Shown here one piece after another: positions 47,630 through 56,528 of a DNA stretch of 64,000 nt. Position numbers and translations under genes: made by a program. The stretch's first letter is position 1. Each line of letters opens with the position of its first letter. Source of the DNA: Parasphingopyxis marina (GTDB lineage: Bacteria; Pseudomonadota; Alphaproteobacteria; Sphingomonadales; Sphingomonadaceae); assembly GCF_014237875.1 (NCBI RefSeq), contig NZ_JACJVJ010000002.1, positions 186,001-250,000 of the forward strand, read 5' to 3'. A model generated the notes under the pieces. It worked only from the letters and a program-made list of their open reading frames with translations. It was not told where the DNA came from and made no database searches.

Positions 47630-48739
47630 TCAGGCCGCACTTCCGCGAACGACATCGAAACCCGGATGATCTTCTTCTTCCTCGACCCATTGGACGAGCA
47701 AGGTCAAGACACGGCGCAGGGCCGCGTCCTGTTCGTCGATACGGGCTTCGAGAACAGCAATCCGGTCATGCAGATCGTCGCCGGAGGCAGAGCTCTTTGC
47801 GGGGCCCGGTGCGGGGCTCGGCGCAGGCGACTGCGCCTCGGGAACCGCCGCCAGTTCGGCATAGACATCGGGAGCCGGCGTAGCCTCATGCGGCTCCGGC
47901 GCTGCCCGTGCGGTTTCGACCGGTTCGCTATCGCCCGAAAGATCGGCAACGACCGCCTCCACCGCCTGCGCGTCGATGATATCGAGATCCTCGACCGCGC
48001 CGAAAAGCAGCACGCGCGCCATCAGCGTGTTGAGCCGCCGCGGTACGCCATTGGTTGCCGCATACAGCACGGCAAAGGCTTCGGACGCGAATTGCGGGCG
48101 GCCCTGCCACCCGGCGATTTTCATCCGGTGAGCGATATAGGGTTCGATCTCGCTCGCATGCATCGGCGAAAGATGATGGGTCGCGATCACGCGCTGGCGC
48201 AGCTGTTCGAGATTGGGCGCGCTCTTCACCCGGTCCCGGAATTCGGGCTGACCGAGCAGGAAAATCTGGAGCAGCGCGCGGCCCGCCGACTGGAAATTGG
48301 AGAGCATTCGCAATTCTTCGAGCGCTTCCACGGAAAGATTCTGCGCTTCGTCGACGATCAGCAAGGTCTTCCTGCCCTCGCGCGCCTGGGCGTGAAGAAA
48401 GCGCTCGATCCGGTCGAGCAGTTCGGCCTTTTTCCAGCCATGGGACTCGATCCCGAATTGCTGTGCGACAAGGCGGAGCAGCCCGTCGCCCTCGACCTGG
48501 GTCGAAACGATCTGGACAGGCGTGAGGCGGGTCGTATCGACGGTCGCCATCAGATGGCCAACGAGGGTCGTCTTGCCCGCTCCGATATCGCCGGTGATGA
48601 CGATGAAGCCCTCGCCCTGCGACAGGCCATAGCCGAGATAGGCCATCGCCTTTTTATGGGTTTCGCTCTCGAACCAGAAACGCGCGTCGGGCGTCAGCTG
48701 GAACGGGTTGCCGGTCAGGCCATAATGTTCACTGTACAT
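47630..48739 (-). CDS. XrtA-associated AAA ATPase
   Basis: This is the ATPase that accompanies XrtA loci, related to ExeA/GspA-type ATPases. The 369-residue protein starts MYSEHYGLTGNPFQLTPDAR, with Walker A TGDIGAGKTTLVGHL and Walker B TLLIVDEAQNLS; an Ala/Pro-rich segment (about 285-320) precedes a short C-terminal coiled coil (LHDRIAVLEARIDEQDAALRR). AAGGGA precedes the start. No transmembrane segment is evident, so it is probably cytoplasmic or membrane-associated. Its role in export is not established. Confidence 0.92.
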   Translation of the reverse strand: MYSEHYGLTGNPFQLTPDARFWFESETHKKAMAYLGYGLSQGEGFIVITGDIGAGKTTLVGHLMATVDTTRLTPVQIVSTQVEGDGLLRLVAQQFGIESHGWKKAELLDRIERFLHAQAREGRKTLLIVDEAQNLSVEALEELRMLSNFQSAGRALLQIFLLGQPEFRDRVKSAPNLEQLRQRVIATHHLSPMHASEIEPYIAHRMKIAGWQGRPQFASEAFAVLYAATNGVPRRLNTLMARVLLFGAVEDLDIIDAQAVEAVVADLSGDSEPVETARAAPEPHEATPAPDVYAELAAVPEAQSPAPSPAPGPAKSSASGDDLHDRIAVLEARIDEQDAALRRVLTLLVQWVEEEEDHPGFDVVRGSAA

Positions 48740-48769
48740 CGTTTTTTCCCTTGAGCGCGAACGCCCTCC

Positions 48770-50386
48770 CTAAAATCCGTAGCTGAGGCCGAGCAGCACC
48801 GTGCCGAGCCATTCGGTGTCCTCGCCATCGACATCGTTGGCGAACAGCCCGGCCGATGCCTGGGCACTGAGCCCGTTATAGAAGCTCATGCTGTAGGTGG
48901 CCGAGCCGCCGGAACTGAATACGTCCGCTTCACCCGGAATGCCGCTGTTGAACCAGCTCGCGTAGAGATTGCCGTCGAGGCTGGAGACCGGCGAGAGCTG
49001 GTGTCCGACATTGGCCTGCAAGGTGAAGGCTTCGTCCTCGACGCCGTCGAGCGAGAAATTCGCGCCCGTCGCCGGGGCGAGATAACGGCGGTTCTGGTAG
49101 CCGGCACCCACGCCATAGCTCCACGGCCCGCGCCCGCCCGACCAGGCGATGCTGCCGCCGCGCGAACGGAAGTTCGCCGCGTTGAGCGACTGGAAGCCGG
49201 TATCGAAACAGCCGCTACCATCGTCGGCGAAGGCGCAGCCGTTGAACTGGCCAAAGCCGTTCCGGCCGATCGTGAAATCGGTCGGCAGACCCGAAAGCGT
49301 ATTCGCCGTCTGGCGGCCGAAGCTCGAAATCTCGTTATAGACCGCGGCCTGGAGCGAACTGTTCGGGCTCGTCTGATAGGTCAGATAGCCGTTATAGATG
49401 GTCGTGTCGTAGCGATGGCCGACGCGCGCGGAGAGTTCGAGGCGCGCGCTGGGCCGCCACAGCAACCCGACATCCCAGATGATCTCGTCGACATCATAGG
49501 CGAGCAGGCGCGGCGAATTGGGATCGCCCTGGAAGCGTCCATTATTGTCGAGCACCGGATTGCCGCCGGCATCGAGCAGCACGTCGCGCTGGCTGATCTC
49601 GATCTGCTCGTAACCGACGCCGCCGACCAGGGCGAGCGTCGGCGTGACCGGCACGGTAACGTCGACACGGCCATAATAGCCTTCATAGCGCTGATCGAGC
49701 TGGGCCGCGTCTTCGCGCTCATAGCCGCCCGAAACGATCCATCCGAAGGGCAGCATTTCGCCCGGCGAGATGCCGACGCTCGCCGTCGCCTGGTGGTAGG
49801 TCGAATGGTCGACATAATCGACCGGGGCCTGGGCGGGATTGGTGTTGATGACATTATTGTCTTCGACATGGGTGTAGGAGGCGCGGTAGCCGGCGCCGAT
49901 TTCCAGCGGCCCGGCATGGGTTGACAGGGTCGGCCCGGCGTAAATCGTGTAGACCTGCGTCGAATTGGGATTGTCGCCGGTCAGCGAGCCGAGACCGTCG
50001 CCGCCGATCTCCGCCCGAGCCCGGGCCGCAAGCGCGCCGGCTTCGAGGCTGAGGCCGCGGGTGACCGCAACATTGGCGCGGACAAGGCCGCTATGGATGT
50101 CGTCATCGGCGATGCTGTCGCCCCACCCGATGCGGCGTTCGTAGCGATAGCTGGCGCCCACCTCGATCCGGCGGGTCGAGATTGCGGCATCCAGGCCCGC
50201 AGCGACCGAGGTATAGGTGACCACATCGTCGCCCAAGGCATCGTCGTTGCTGAGATCGAAGCTCAACACCTGCTGGACCTCGATATAGGGCGAGATATCG
50301 GTGCGCGCGGCGGCAGGCTGCGCGGCCAGCGTCGCGGCCAGCAGGCCAGCGCCCGCCATCATGCGAGGGGAAAGCGCGGCCATCAT
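48770..50386 (-). CDS. XrtA-associated outer-membrane beta-barrel
   Basis: This 538-residue protein has a signal peptide (GAGLLAATLAAQPAAA), a series of alternating beta-strands rich in Tyr, Gly and Ser, and the C-terminal aromatic residue typical of outer-membrane barrels (LLGLSYGF). It belongs to the outer-membrane family of PEP-CTERM/XrtA loci and may form the outer-membrane channel or an anchoring site. A pair of cysteines (GCAFADDGSGCF) lies in a predicted loop. It overlaps the kinase stop by 4 bases. Confidence 0.85.
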   Translation of the reverse strand: MMAALSPRMMAGAGLLAATLAAQPAAARTDISPYIEVQQVLSFDLSNDDALGDDVVTYTSVAAGLDAAISTRRIEVGASYRYERRIGWGDSIADDDIHSGLVRANVAVTRGLSLEAGALAARARAEIGGDGLGSLTGDNPNSTQVYTIYAGPTLSTHAGPLEIGAGYRASYTHVEDNNVINTNPAQAPVDYVDHSTYHQATASVGISPGEMLPFGWIVSGGYEREDAAQLDQRYEGYYGRVDVTVPVTPTLALVGGVGYEQIEISQRDVLLDAGGNPVLDNNGRFQGDPNSPRLLAYDVDEIIWDVGLLWRPSARLELSARVGHRYDTTIYNGYLTYQTSPNSSLQAAVYNEISSFGRQTANTLSGLPTDFTIGRNGFGQFNGCAFADDGSGCFDTGFQSLNAANFRSRGGSIAWSGGRGPWSYGVGAGYQNRRYLAPATGANFSLDGVEDEAFTLQANVGHQLSPVSSLDGNLYASWFNSGIPGEADVFSSGGSATYSMSFYNGLSAQASAGLFANDVDGEDTEWLGTVLLGLSYGF

Positions 50387-51372
50387 TCGTCTCCGTAACC
50401 GTAATAGGAGCTGAAACGCTTGCCGTTCGGCGTGAAGGTAACGCTGTTGAGCAGCAGCTGGATATTGGGGCAGCCGTCGAGCAGGCCGAGCGCTTCGCGA
50501 AGCTCCGCCTCGTTCGTCGTATCGGCCTTGACGACCATCATCGCCTGCCCGGCATGCATGGCGAGCACGGAGGCGGGCGAAGCCGACAGGGCCGGCGGCG
50601 AATCGACGATCACGATCCGCTGCGGGCTCGCCGCGGTCAGCCGGTGCAGGGCATCGCGCGTGTGCTGCGAGGCCAGCAATTCGGTCGCCTCGTCGGACGC
50701 GCGCCCGGCGGGCAGGATCGAAAGATTGGGAATATCGGTTTCGACGATGCAGGATTCGATGTCGATCGCGGGATCGGCCAGCGCATCGAGCAGGCCCGGT
50801 CCGTCTTCGATGCCGAAGATCCGGGCGATTTCGGGCTTCGAGAAATCGCCATCGGCAAGGACGATATCGAGATCCTTTTCGCGCGCCATCGAAAGCGCGA
50901 GGTTGATCGAGCAGAAGGTCTTGCCCTCGTCGGGCTTGGCCGAGCAGACGAGGACCATGCGGTTGTTCGCGGCCTCGCCGCTTTCCGCGCGCAGCAGCAG
51001 CTGGCGCTTGACGATGCGGAATTCCTCGGCGAGCGCGCCGGGACGCTGATCGGGCAGCGCGAAACCGCCCTCGGCAAGAGAAACGCGATCGACGGTCGCG
51101 GTGCGATGGCCGGCCCGGTCGCCCGGAGCCGGGCGGCGCGGCTCCGATACCCGCACGGGTTCGGGAAGATGCACCGGTTCCGCAATAGCTTCGGGCGCAG
51201 GGGCGGCTTCCGGCGCGGTATCGCGGGCCGGCGGCGCCGGTTCGGCGAAGGATACCGGCTCGGCCGGCGGCGCATCGTTAGCCGGCTTGCGCAGCGTGCC
51301 GCCGAAATCATATTTCTGCGCCGCGCGTTCGAGCAGCGATCCCTTGGTCTGGATGGAGCTGTGCTGGTTCAT
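50383..51372 (-). CDS. XrtA-associated bacterial tyrosine autokinase (CpsD/BY-kinase)
   Basis: BY-kinases control capsule and exopolysaccharide polymer length by cycling between phosphorylated states with a Wzz-type partner. The start was moved to ATG 51372 (MNQHSSIQTKGSLLERAAQKYDF). The 329-residue protein has Walker A SAKPDEGKTFCSINLA, Walker A' IVLADGDFSKPE and Walker B IVIVDSPPA. The C terminus SSYYGYGDE is a tyrosine cluster for autophosphorylation. A Pro/Ala-rich linker lies near residues 30-100. The GumC-like activator is encoded 13 bases upstream. Confidence 0.9.
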   Translation of the reverse strand: MNQHSSIQTKGSLLERAAQKYDFGGTLRKPANDAPPAEPVSFAEPAPPARDTAPEAAPAPEAIAEPVHLPEPVRVSEPRRPAPGDRAGHRTATVDRVSLAEGGFALPDQRPGALAEEFRIVKRQLLLRAESGEAANNRMVLVCSAKPDEGKTFCSINLALSMAREKDLDIVLADGDFSKPEIARIFGIEDGPGLLDALADPAIDIESCIVETDIPNLSILPAGRASDEATELLASQHTRDALHRLTAASPQRIVIVDSPPALSASPASVLAMHAGQAMMVVKADTTNEAELREALGLLDGCPNIQLLLNSVTFTPNGKRFSSYYGYGDE

Positions 51373-51385
51373 GTCTCTCGCTTCC

Positions 51386-52939
51386 TCAGACCGCCAGGCC
51401 GCGCTGGATGAATTCAACTGCCATCAGCAGGACGAAGACGCCGACCAGCGCCACCGTGCCGCCGGCGAAGCGGCGGAAGTTCTGGCGGCGCAGTTCGAGT
51501 TCGGCGGGGCGGACGATCTGACTGATCGCGCCGAGCACCGGCAGGCCGGTGCCGTTGCCGAGGCGACGGGCCGTGGAATAGGTCGTTTTGAGCTGGCTCT
51601 GCGCGAAGGCGGTGCCGATGCCGATGGCGATCGCCGCAACCAGCACGAGCACGAGGAACAGCGGCCGGTTGGGCGCCACCGGCGCGCTCGGCATGCTGGG
51701 CGGATCGACGACACGAAACGTGCCGCCTTCGGTCTCGGTCGCGACATCGCCGCGCAGGCGGACGCGTTCGCGGTCCGAAACCAGCTGGTTATACTGGGTC
51801 TGGAGCGCCTGATAGTCGCGGTCCAGCTGAAGCTGCTGGGCGAGCGCGCCGGGATCGGTTTCGCGCTGGCGATCGATGGCCTCGATGCCGCCGCGCAGCT
51901 GATCGCGCCGGGCGGTGAGCGCCGCGACCTGGGCCTGGCGGTCGGCCAGCATGGAACGCAGCGAGGTATAAAGCGGATTGGACGCCGTGGCGCCGCCGAC
52001 CGATCGGCCGCCACCGCCTTCGCCGCGAGCCTGAGGCCGAGCGCGGGCGATTTGCGATTCGAGCGCCACGACATCGGGGTGCTGGTCGGTCCAGCCCCGC
52101 GACCGCGCATCGGCGAGCTGCTGCTGGAGCGCATTGAGCCGGGCCGTGGCCGGGCCTGCCGCGCTCGGCGCATAGCTGCCGGGAATGCTGGTGGTGGGCG
52201 GCGTAGCGTTGATCTGCGCCTGGACGGCGGAAAGCGAACTGTTCGCGGCCGCAAGATCGGATTCGACGCTGCGCAGTTCCGAGCGCGCCTGGGCGATCCG
52301 CTGTTCCAGGGTGCCGACCCCGGGCAACAGGCCGTTGAACTGGCTTTCGAACTCCGAGCGCTGGGCTTCCATTTCCTGCAGGCGCGCTTCGCGCTCGCTG
52401 ATCTGGCGATCGAGAAACTCGACCGACTGGGTCGCTTCGGCGCGATTGCCGGCAAGGTTCGCCTCGACGAACACGTCGATCAGCTTCTGGTTGATCTGCT
52501 GGGAAAGCCCCGGGCTGCCCCAGCGGGCGCTGATCTCGAACGTGTTGCCGGGTTCGCCGAAATTATTCGGATTCTGCTGGGCCGCAACGGTCACATTCTC
52601 GCGCAGCTGGACGGCGAGCGCCCGCACCTGCGCGTCGGTCGATGCCTGCTGAGCGAGATCGGTCTGCCGTACGACCTGTTCGAGGTTGCTCGTCGAAGCG
52701 AGGGTTTGGCGAATCCGCTCGATATTGCCGCGCTGCTCGCGCTCGGTAATGCCGATCTCGTTGCTCAATACCGATTGCTGCTGGACGTAGATACGCGCCC
52801 GCGATTCATAACTGTTCGGGATCAGCGCGATCACCAGCCAGCCTAGGACGGCGACGCCCCAGGCAACAGCCAGCGCAAGCCAGCGGCGTTGCCAGATCGC
52901 GTGGAGCGCGATCCTGATTTCTTCGTAGATGCCGTTCAT
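51386..52939 (-). CDS. XrtA-associated chain-length determinant (GumC/Wzz family)
   Basis: This inner-membrane polysaccharide co-polymerase sets polymer length and activates the BY-kinase. The 517-residue protein has two membrane segments (about 20-42 and 430-450, with a further hydrophobic stretch near 488-508) flanking a long periplasmic coiled coil (about 160-390, rich in Gln, Glu and Arg). GNTFEISARWGSPGLSQQINQKLIDVFV is the Wzz-like region. Export lipoprotein and kinase genes on either side complete the Wza-Wzc-like trio. Confidence 0.92.
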   Translation of the reverse strand: MNGIYEEIRIALHAIWQRRWLALAVAWGVAVLGWLVIALIPNSYESRARIYVQQQSVLSNEIGITEREQRGNIERIRQTLASTSNLEQVVRQTDLAQQASTDAQVRALAVQLRENVTVAAQQNPNNFGEPGNTFEISARWGSPGLSQQINQKLIDVFVEANLAGNRAEATQSVEFLDRQISEREARLQEMEAQRSEFESQFNGLLPGVGTLEQRIAQARSELRSVESDLAAANSSLSAVQAQINATPPTTSIPGSYAPSAAGPATARLNALQQQLADARSRGWTDQHPDVVALESQIARARPQARGEGGGGRSVGGATASNPLYTSLRSMLADRQAQVAALTARRDQLRGGIEAIDRQRETDPGALAQQLQLDRDYQALQTQYNQLVSDRERVRLRGDVATETEGGTFRVVDPPSMPSAPVAPNRPLFLVLVLVAAIAIGIGTAFAQSQLKTTYSTARRLGNGTGLPVLGAISQIVRPAELELRRQNFRRFAGGTVALVGVFVLLMAVEFIQRGLAV

Positions 52940-52985
52940 GCCGTGGCTATCGCCTTTCGCGTCCTTGGGCCGTCAGTCCGTCCGA

Positions 52986-53627
52986 TCAGAACATGCTTTC
53001 AGGAATGATGATCACATCGCCGGGCCGCAGCTCGACATTGGCGCTGGTGTCGCCGCGGCGAAGCAGGCTGCCGATGCGCAGCGCATATTCGCGCTGCTGG
53101 CCGGATTCCCGGTCGTAGCGGACGAGCCGCGCGCGGTTGCCCGCCGCAAATTCGGAAAGGCCGCCGACCTCGATCATCGCGTCGAGCAGGGTCATGTTGG
53201 CGCGATAGGGAATCGATGCGGGCTGCTCGGTCGCGCCGATCACGCGAACGCGCTGGGCATAGGTGCCCGAAAACTCGTTGACGATCACCGAGACACGCGG
53301 GTCGGTGATATATTGGCCCAGCATCACCGAGATATCGTCGGCGAGCATCGCCGGCGTCTTGCCGGCCGCCACCATGTCTTCGATCAGCGGGGTGGTGATG
53401 CGGCCGTCGGGGCGCACCTGCACCTCCTCGGCGCCAAGCTCGGGATTGCGCCAGACGAAGATCGTCAACGTGTCGAGCGGGCCGATGACATAGTCCTCGG
53501 CCTGAGTCTGGCCGGTGCTGACAAAGGCTGCCGGCGGCAACTCGGCGCCGCCGCCGCCCATGCAACCGGAAAGCGCAAAGGCGGAAACGCCCAGCAATAT
53601 GGCGGGTTTCAGGGTGCAGATACGCAT
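52986..53627 (-). CDS. XrtA-associated polysaccharide export lipoprotein (Wza-like)
   Basis: This outer-membrane lipoprotein forms the export portal for exopolysaccharide. The start was moved to ATG 53627 (MRICTLKPAILLGVSAFALSGC), giving lipobox LSGC; AAAAGGG lies upstream. The 213-residue protein contains the Poly_export domain (YVIGPLDTLTIFVWRNPEL ... VQVRPDGRITTPLI) and a SLBB domain (RVRVIGATEQPASIPYRANMTLLDAM). It is the first gene of the ten-gene minus-strand series down to 41.0 kb. Confidence 0.93.
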   Translation of the reverse strand: MRICTLKPAILLGVSAFALSGCMGGGGAELPPAAFVSTGQTQAEDYVIGPLDTLTIFVWRNPELGAEEVQVRPDGRITTPLIEDMVAAGKTPAMLADDISVMLGQYITDPRVSVIVNEFSGTYAQRVRVIGATEQPASIPYRANMTLLDAMIEVGGLSEFAAGNRARLVRYDRESGQQREYALRIGSLLRRGDTSANVELRPGDVIIIPESMF

Positions 53628-53739
53628 GTCGGGGCCCTTTTCGTTACGGACCGGTGACGTCATCCGCGCCGGAACATGCGCGAAAACCGGCCTGTTTCGG
53701 GGCCCCTTATGCGTAGAGAAGGGTTAAGTTCGTATTGAT
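53628..53739. promoter_or_regulatory. Leader region of the XrtA export operon
   Basis: This 112-base gap separates the decarboxylase stop from the export lipoprotein start. It holds two near-direct copies of TCGGGGCCC(C)TT about 65 bases apart, one ending 3 bases before the start codon, and an 8-bp palindrome TGACGTCA at 53655-53662. The decarboxylase-proximal end is AT-rich. No clear -35/-10 pair is seen on the minus strand, so the operon may also be read from the ligase promoter. Confidence 0.4.
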
Positions 53740-54987
53740 TTATATGGTTATTTTTCGTTCATTTACGACGATTTCGGCGGCATTGGGGTGGCTGAGGAAG
53801 TGGATGGGGCTCGCGCTTAAACCATAAGCGCCCGAGGCGAACACCGCGACGAGATCGCCGATATCGGCCCTAGGCACGGCGATATCCACCGCAAGCCGGT
53901 CCAGCGGCGTGCAGAGCGGGCCGACGATCGTCGCGCTTTCTGCAGGCTCCGCGCCCATTTTCAAGGCGATGGCGACCGGGTAATTGCGCTTCATCACCAT
54001 CCCGAAATTGCCCGACGCGGCGAGATGATGGTGCATACCCCCGTCGGTGACGATGAAAAGCTCACCCTTGCTGACCTTGCGGTCCAGGATGCGCGCGACA
54101 TAGACGCCCGCCTCGCCAATCAGCCAGCGGCCGAGTTCGATCATGAATTGCGTGTCGGCAAGGATATCCTCGCGGCCCGCCAGTGCAGCACCGAGCCTTT
54201 CGCCGACCTGCTCGACATCGAGCGGCGTGTCGTTCGCGGTATAGGGAATTCCGAACCCGCCGCCGAGATTGACGGTTTTCGGAGCCTCTCCGATGGTTTC
54301 GGCCAGATCGGCGGCCAGCGCGATGCTCGCTTCCTGGCTCTGCGCGATCGCCTCGGCATCCAGCGACTGGGAGCCCGAATAGATATGGAAACCGCGCCAG
54401 TCCGCGCCGGCATCGAGCAGGCGCCAGACAAGCGCCGGAACGCGCTCCTGATCGACCCCGAACGGCTTGGCGCCGCCGCCCATGCTCATGCCCGAGCCCT
54501 TGAGCTCGAAATCCGGATTGACGCGCACCGCCAGTTTCGGCGTAATTGCGAGCTTTCCGGCGATGGCGAGCGCGCGTTCAGCCTCGGTTTCGGACTCCAG
54601 ATTCACGGTCGCACCCAGCGAAATGGCGAGTTCCAGCTCGCCGTCGCGCTTGCCGGGTCCCGCAAAGCTCACATGGGCCATATCGGCCCCGCAATCGCGA
54701 ACCACCGCCAGCTCCCCGCCCGAGGCCATATCAAGCCCGTCTGTCAGCTCCATAAAATGTTGTATTACAGCAGGATATGGATTGGCTTTAACAGCATAAT
54801 GCAAATGGAGTCCGTCCGGCATCGCGGTGCGGAAACGCGCGACCTGGGCGCTCGCCAAGGCCAAGTCATAGACGTAAAAGGGCGTTTGCCCGGCCTTTTC
54901 GGCCAGTTCCGACACCGAAACCCCGCCGATCGCCAATTCGCCCTGCTGGCCGGCAAAGGCCGGCGGTATCGGTCCGATCGGTTTCAT
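53740..54987 (-). CDS. XrtA-associated PLP-dependent decarboxylase (fold type III)
   Basis: This is an ornithine/DAP/arginine decarboxylase-type enzyme found beside exosortase A loci; its natural substrate is unknown. Lys67 in HYAVKANPYP binds PLP, the glycine loop is NLGGGFGIPY, and Cys359 in GPLCTPLDRL and GAYGLSASPIHF complete the active site at the dimer interface. At 415 residues it has the usual length. It overlaps the ligase by 4 bases. The codons around Lys67 and at the 3' end are strikingly AT-rich compared with the rest of the gene. Confidence 0.92.
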   Translation of the reverse strand: MKPIGPIPPAFAGQQGELAIGGVSVSELAEKAGQTPFYVYDLALASAQVARFRTAMPDGLHLHYAVKANPYPAVIQHFMELTDGLDMASGGELAVVRDCGADMAHVSFAGPGKRDGELELAISLGATVNLESETEAERALAIAGKLAITPKLAVRVNPDFELKGSGMSMGGGAKPFGVDQERVPALVWRLLDAGADWRGFHIYSGSQSLDAEAIAQSQEASIALAADLAETIGEAPKTVNLGGGFGIPYTANDTPLDVEQVGERLGAALAGREDILADTQFMIELGRWLIGEAGVYVARILDRKVSKGELFIVTDGGMHHHLAASGNFGMVMKRNYPVAIALKMGAEPAESATIVGPLCTPLDRLAVDIAVPRADIGDLVAVFASGAYGLSASPIHFLSHPNAAEIVVNERKITI

Positions 54988-56504
54988 CCACCCACTGTCC
55001 CAAATTGTTCTTCTATAGCCGTGCGATCGAGCTTTCCGTTAGGATTACGCGGCAGCTCCTTCTGCCAGACGATCATGCTCGGCTGCATGAAATTAGGCAG
55101 CTCGGCCTTGAGAAATCGTTTCAGCGCCTCATCCTCCTCGGCGCCGGACGGCCGGACGACCAGATGAATGGCCTGTCCGAGCCGTTCGTCGGGCACGCCG
55201 AAAGCGCAAGCTTCCGCCACTTTTCCGCTGGCGATCGCGGCATCCTCGATCTCGCTCGGGCTGATCCGGTTACCGGCTGTCTTGATCATCGCATCGTCGC
55301 GGCCGACGAAGCGGAGAAAACCCTCGGCATCCCGTACCACCGTATCGCCGGACCAGACGGCCATGCCGCCATATTCGGAGAAGGCGGGCGCAGGCTTGAA
55401 GCGTCGCGCGGTGCGTTCGGGATCCTGCCAATAGCCCTGGGCGACCAGCGGCCCGGCATGAACGAGCTCGCCGGGCTCCTCGGGTGCCGCCTCGGCCCCC
55501 TCCCCGGTCACGACCATGATCTCGGCCAGGGGAATCGCCTTGCCGATGCTCTCCGGCATCATGTCGAGCAGGGCGGGGTCCAGCGTCGTAGAGCGAAAGG
55601 CCTCGGTAAGCCCGTACATCGAATGGAGCGCCGCGTTCGGGAAAGTTTCGCGCAATTTTCGCACCAGCGGCACCGGCATCTTGCCCCCGCTATTGGTGAG
55701 GATGCGGAGCTTCGCGGCTATGTCCGGTTCCCATTCAAGCTCGGCCAGTTGTACCCAAAGTGGCGGAACTCCGGCCAAAACGGTGGCGTCATGACGCCCG
55801 ATGGCCTTCATCACGTCGCGCGGAACCAGGTAATCGAAGGGAACGACCGAGGCGCCGGCATACCAGCTCGAAAAAAGCTGGTTCTGCCCATAATCGAAAC
55901 TCAGCGGCAGGACGCACAGCGTGCGGTCCTGGCTCGCAATATCCAGATAGCGCGCCACGCTGACCGCGCCGAGCCAGAGATTGGCATGGCTGAGCATCAC
56001 GCCCTTGGGCCGCCCGGTAGACCCGGAAGTGTAGAGAATCGCCGCAAGATTCTGGGGATCCTGCGCCGATGGCGGCATGACGTCACCGGCCAGCCGGGCC
56101 TCCTTCTCGTCGATCGCCGCGCATCCTACAGGCAGATCGCCGGCTTCGAGGGAACCGAGCCGCGATTGTCCCGCGATCAGCATTTTTGCGCCGCTATCGG
56201 CCAGGATATGCGCGACCTGTGCATGTTTCAGCAGCGGATTGACCGGTACATGGACGAGCCCTGCCCGCGCCGCCGCCAGCGGCATCAGGCAGGCGAGCCG
56301 CGTCTTGGCGAGCCAGCTCGCGACCCGGTCGCCCTCGCCGAGCCCCTGGTCCGCCAGCCAGGCCGCCAGCGCGCCGACCGCCGCTTCCAGCCCGGCGAAA
56401 TCGAGCATGCCCGCCTTGTCCGCCAGCGCCGGATTTCCGGGCTCGCCGCGTGACGTCAAATGGTCGATCGGGCTGGGTTGAGGATTTATTAGCTCTTTCG
56501 TCAT
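54984..56504 (-). CDS. XrtA-associated AMP-forming acyl ligase
   Basis: This ANL-superfamily enzyme activates a carboxylic acid as an acyl-adenylate and loads it on CoA or on a carrier protein. The 506-residue protein has the P-loop YTSGSTGRPKGVMLSH, the adenylate motif SMYGLTEAFRSTTLDP, the hinge region FLRFVGRDDAMIKTAGNRISPSEIE and the C-terminal catalytic lysine in NPNGKLDRTAI. An ACP gene lies about 1.1 kb away on the other strand, making a carrier protein a likely acceptor (inference). The first codons (ELINPQP) use A/T-ending codons. It is divergent from the acyltransferase gene, with a 58-base gap. Confidence 0.92.
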   Translation of the reverse strand: MTKELINPQPSPIDHLTSRGEPGNPALADKAGMLDFAGLEAAVGALAAWLADQGLGEGDRVASWLAKTRLACLMPLAAARAGLVHVPVNPLLKHAQVAHILADSGAKMLIAGQSRLGSLEAGDLPVGCAAIDEKEARLAGDVMPPSAQDPQNLAAILYTSGSTGRPKGVMLSHANLWLGAVSVARYLDIASQDRTLCVLPLSFDYGQNQLFSSWYAGASVVPFDYLVPRDVMKAIGRHDATVLAGVPPLWVQLAELEWEPDIAAKLRILTNSGGKMPVPLVRKLRETFPNAALHSMYGLTEAFRSTTLDPALLDMMPESIGKAIPLAEIMVVTGEGAEAAPEEPGELVHAGPLVAQGYWQDPERTARRFKPAPAFSEYGGMAVWSGDTVVRDAEGFLRFVGRDDAMIKTAGNRISPSEIEDAAIASGKVAEACAFGVPDERLGQAIHLVVRPSGAEEDEALKRFLKAELPNFMQPSMIVWQKELPRNPNGKLDRTAIEEQFGTVGG

Positions 56505-56528
56505 CGCTTCCGTCTAGGAGGTGGCCGC

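Noticed and set aside
55005-56453. 482-codon ORF on the plus strand opposite the acyl ligase
   Set aside because: Shadow of the ligase, which has all ANL motifs.
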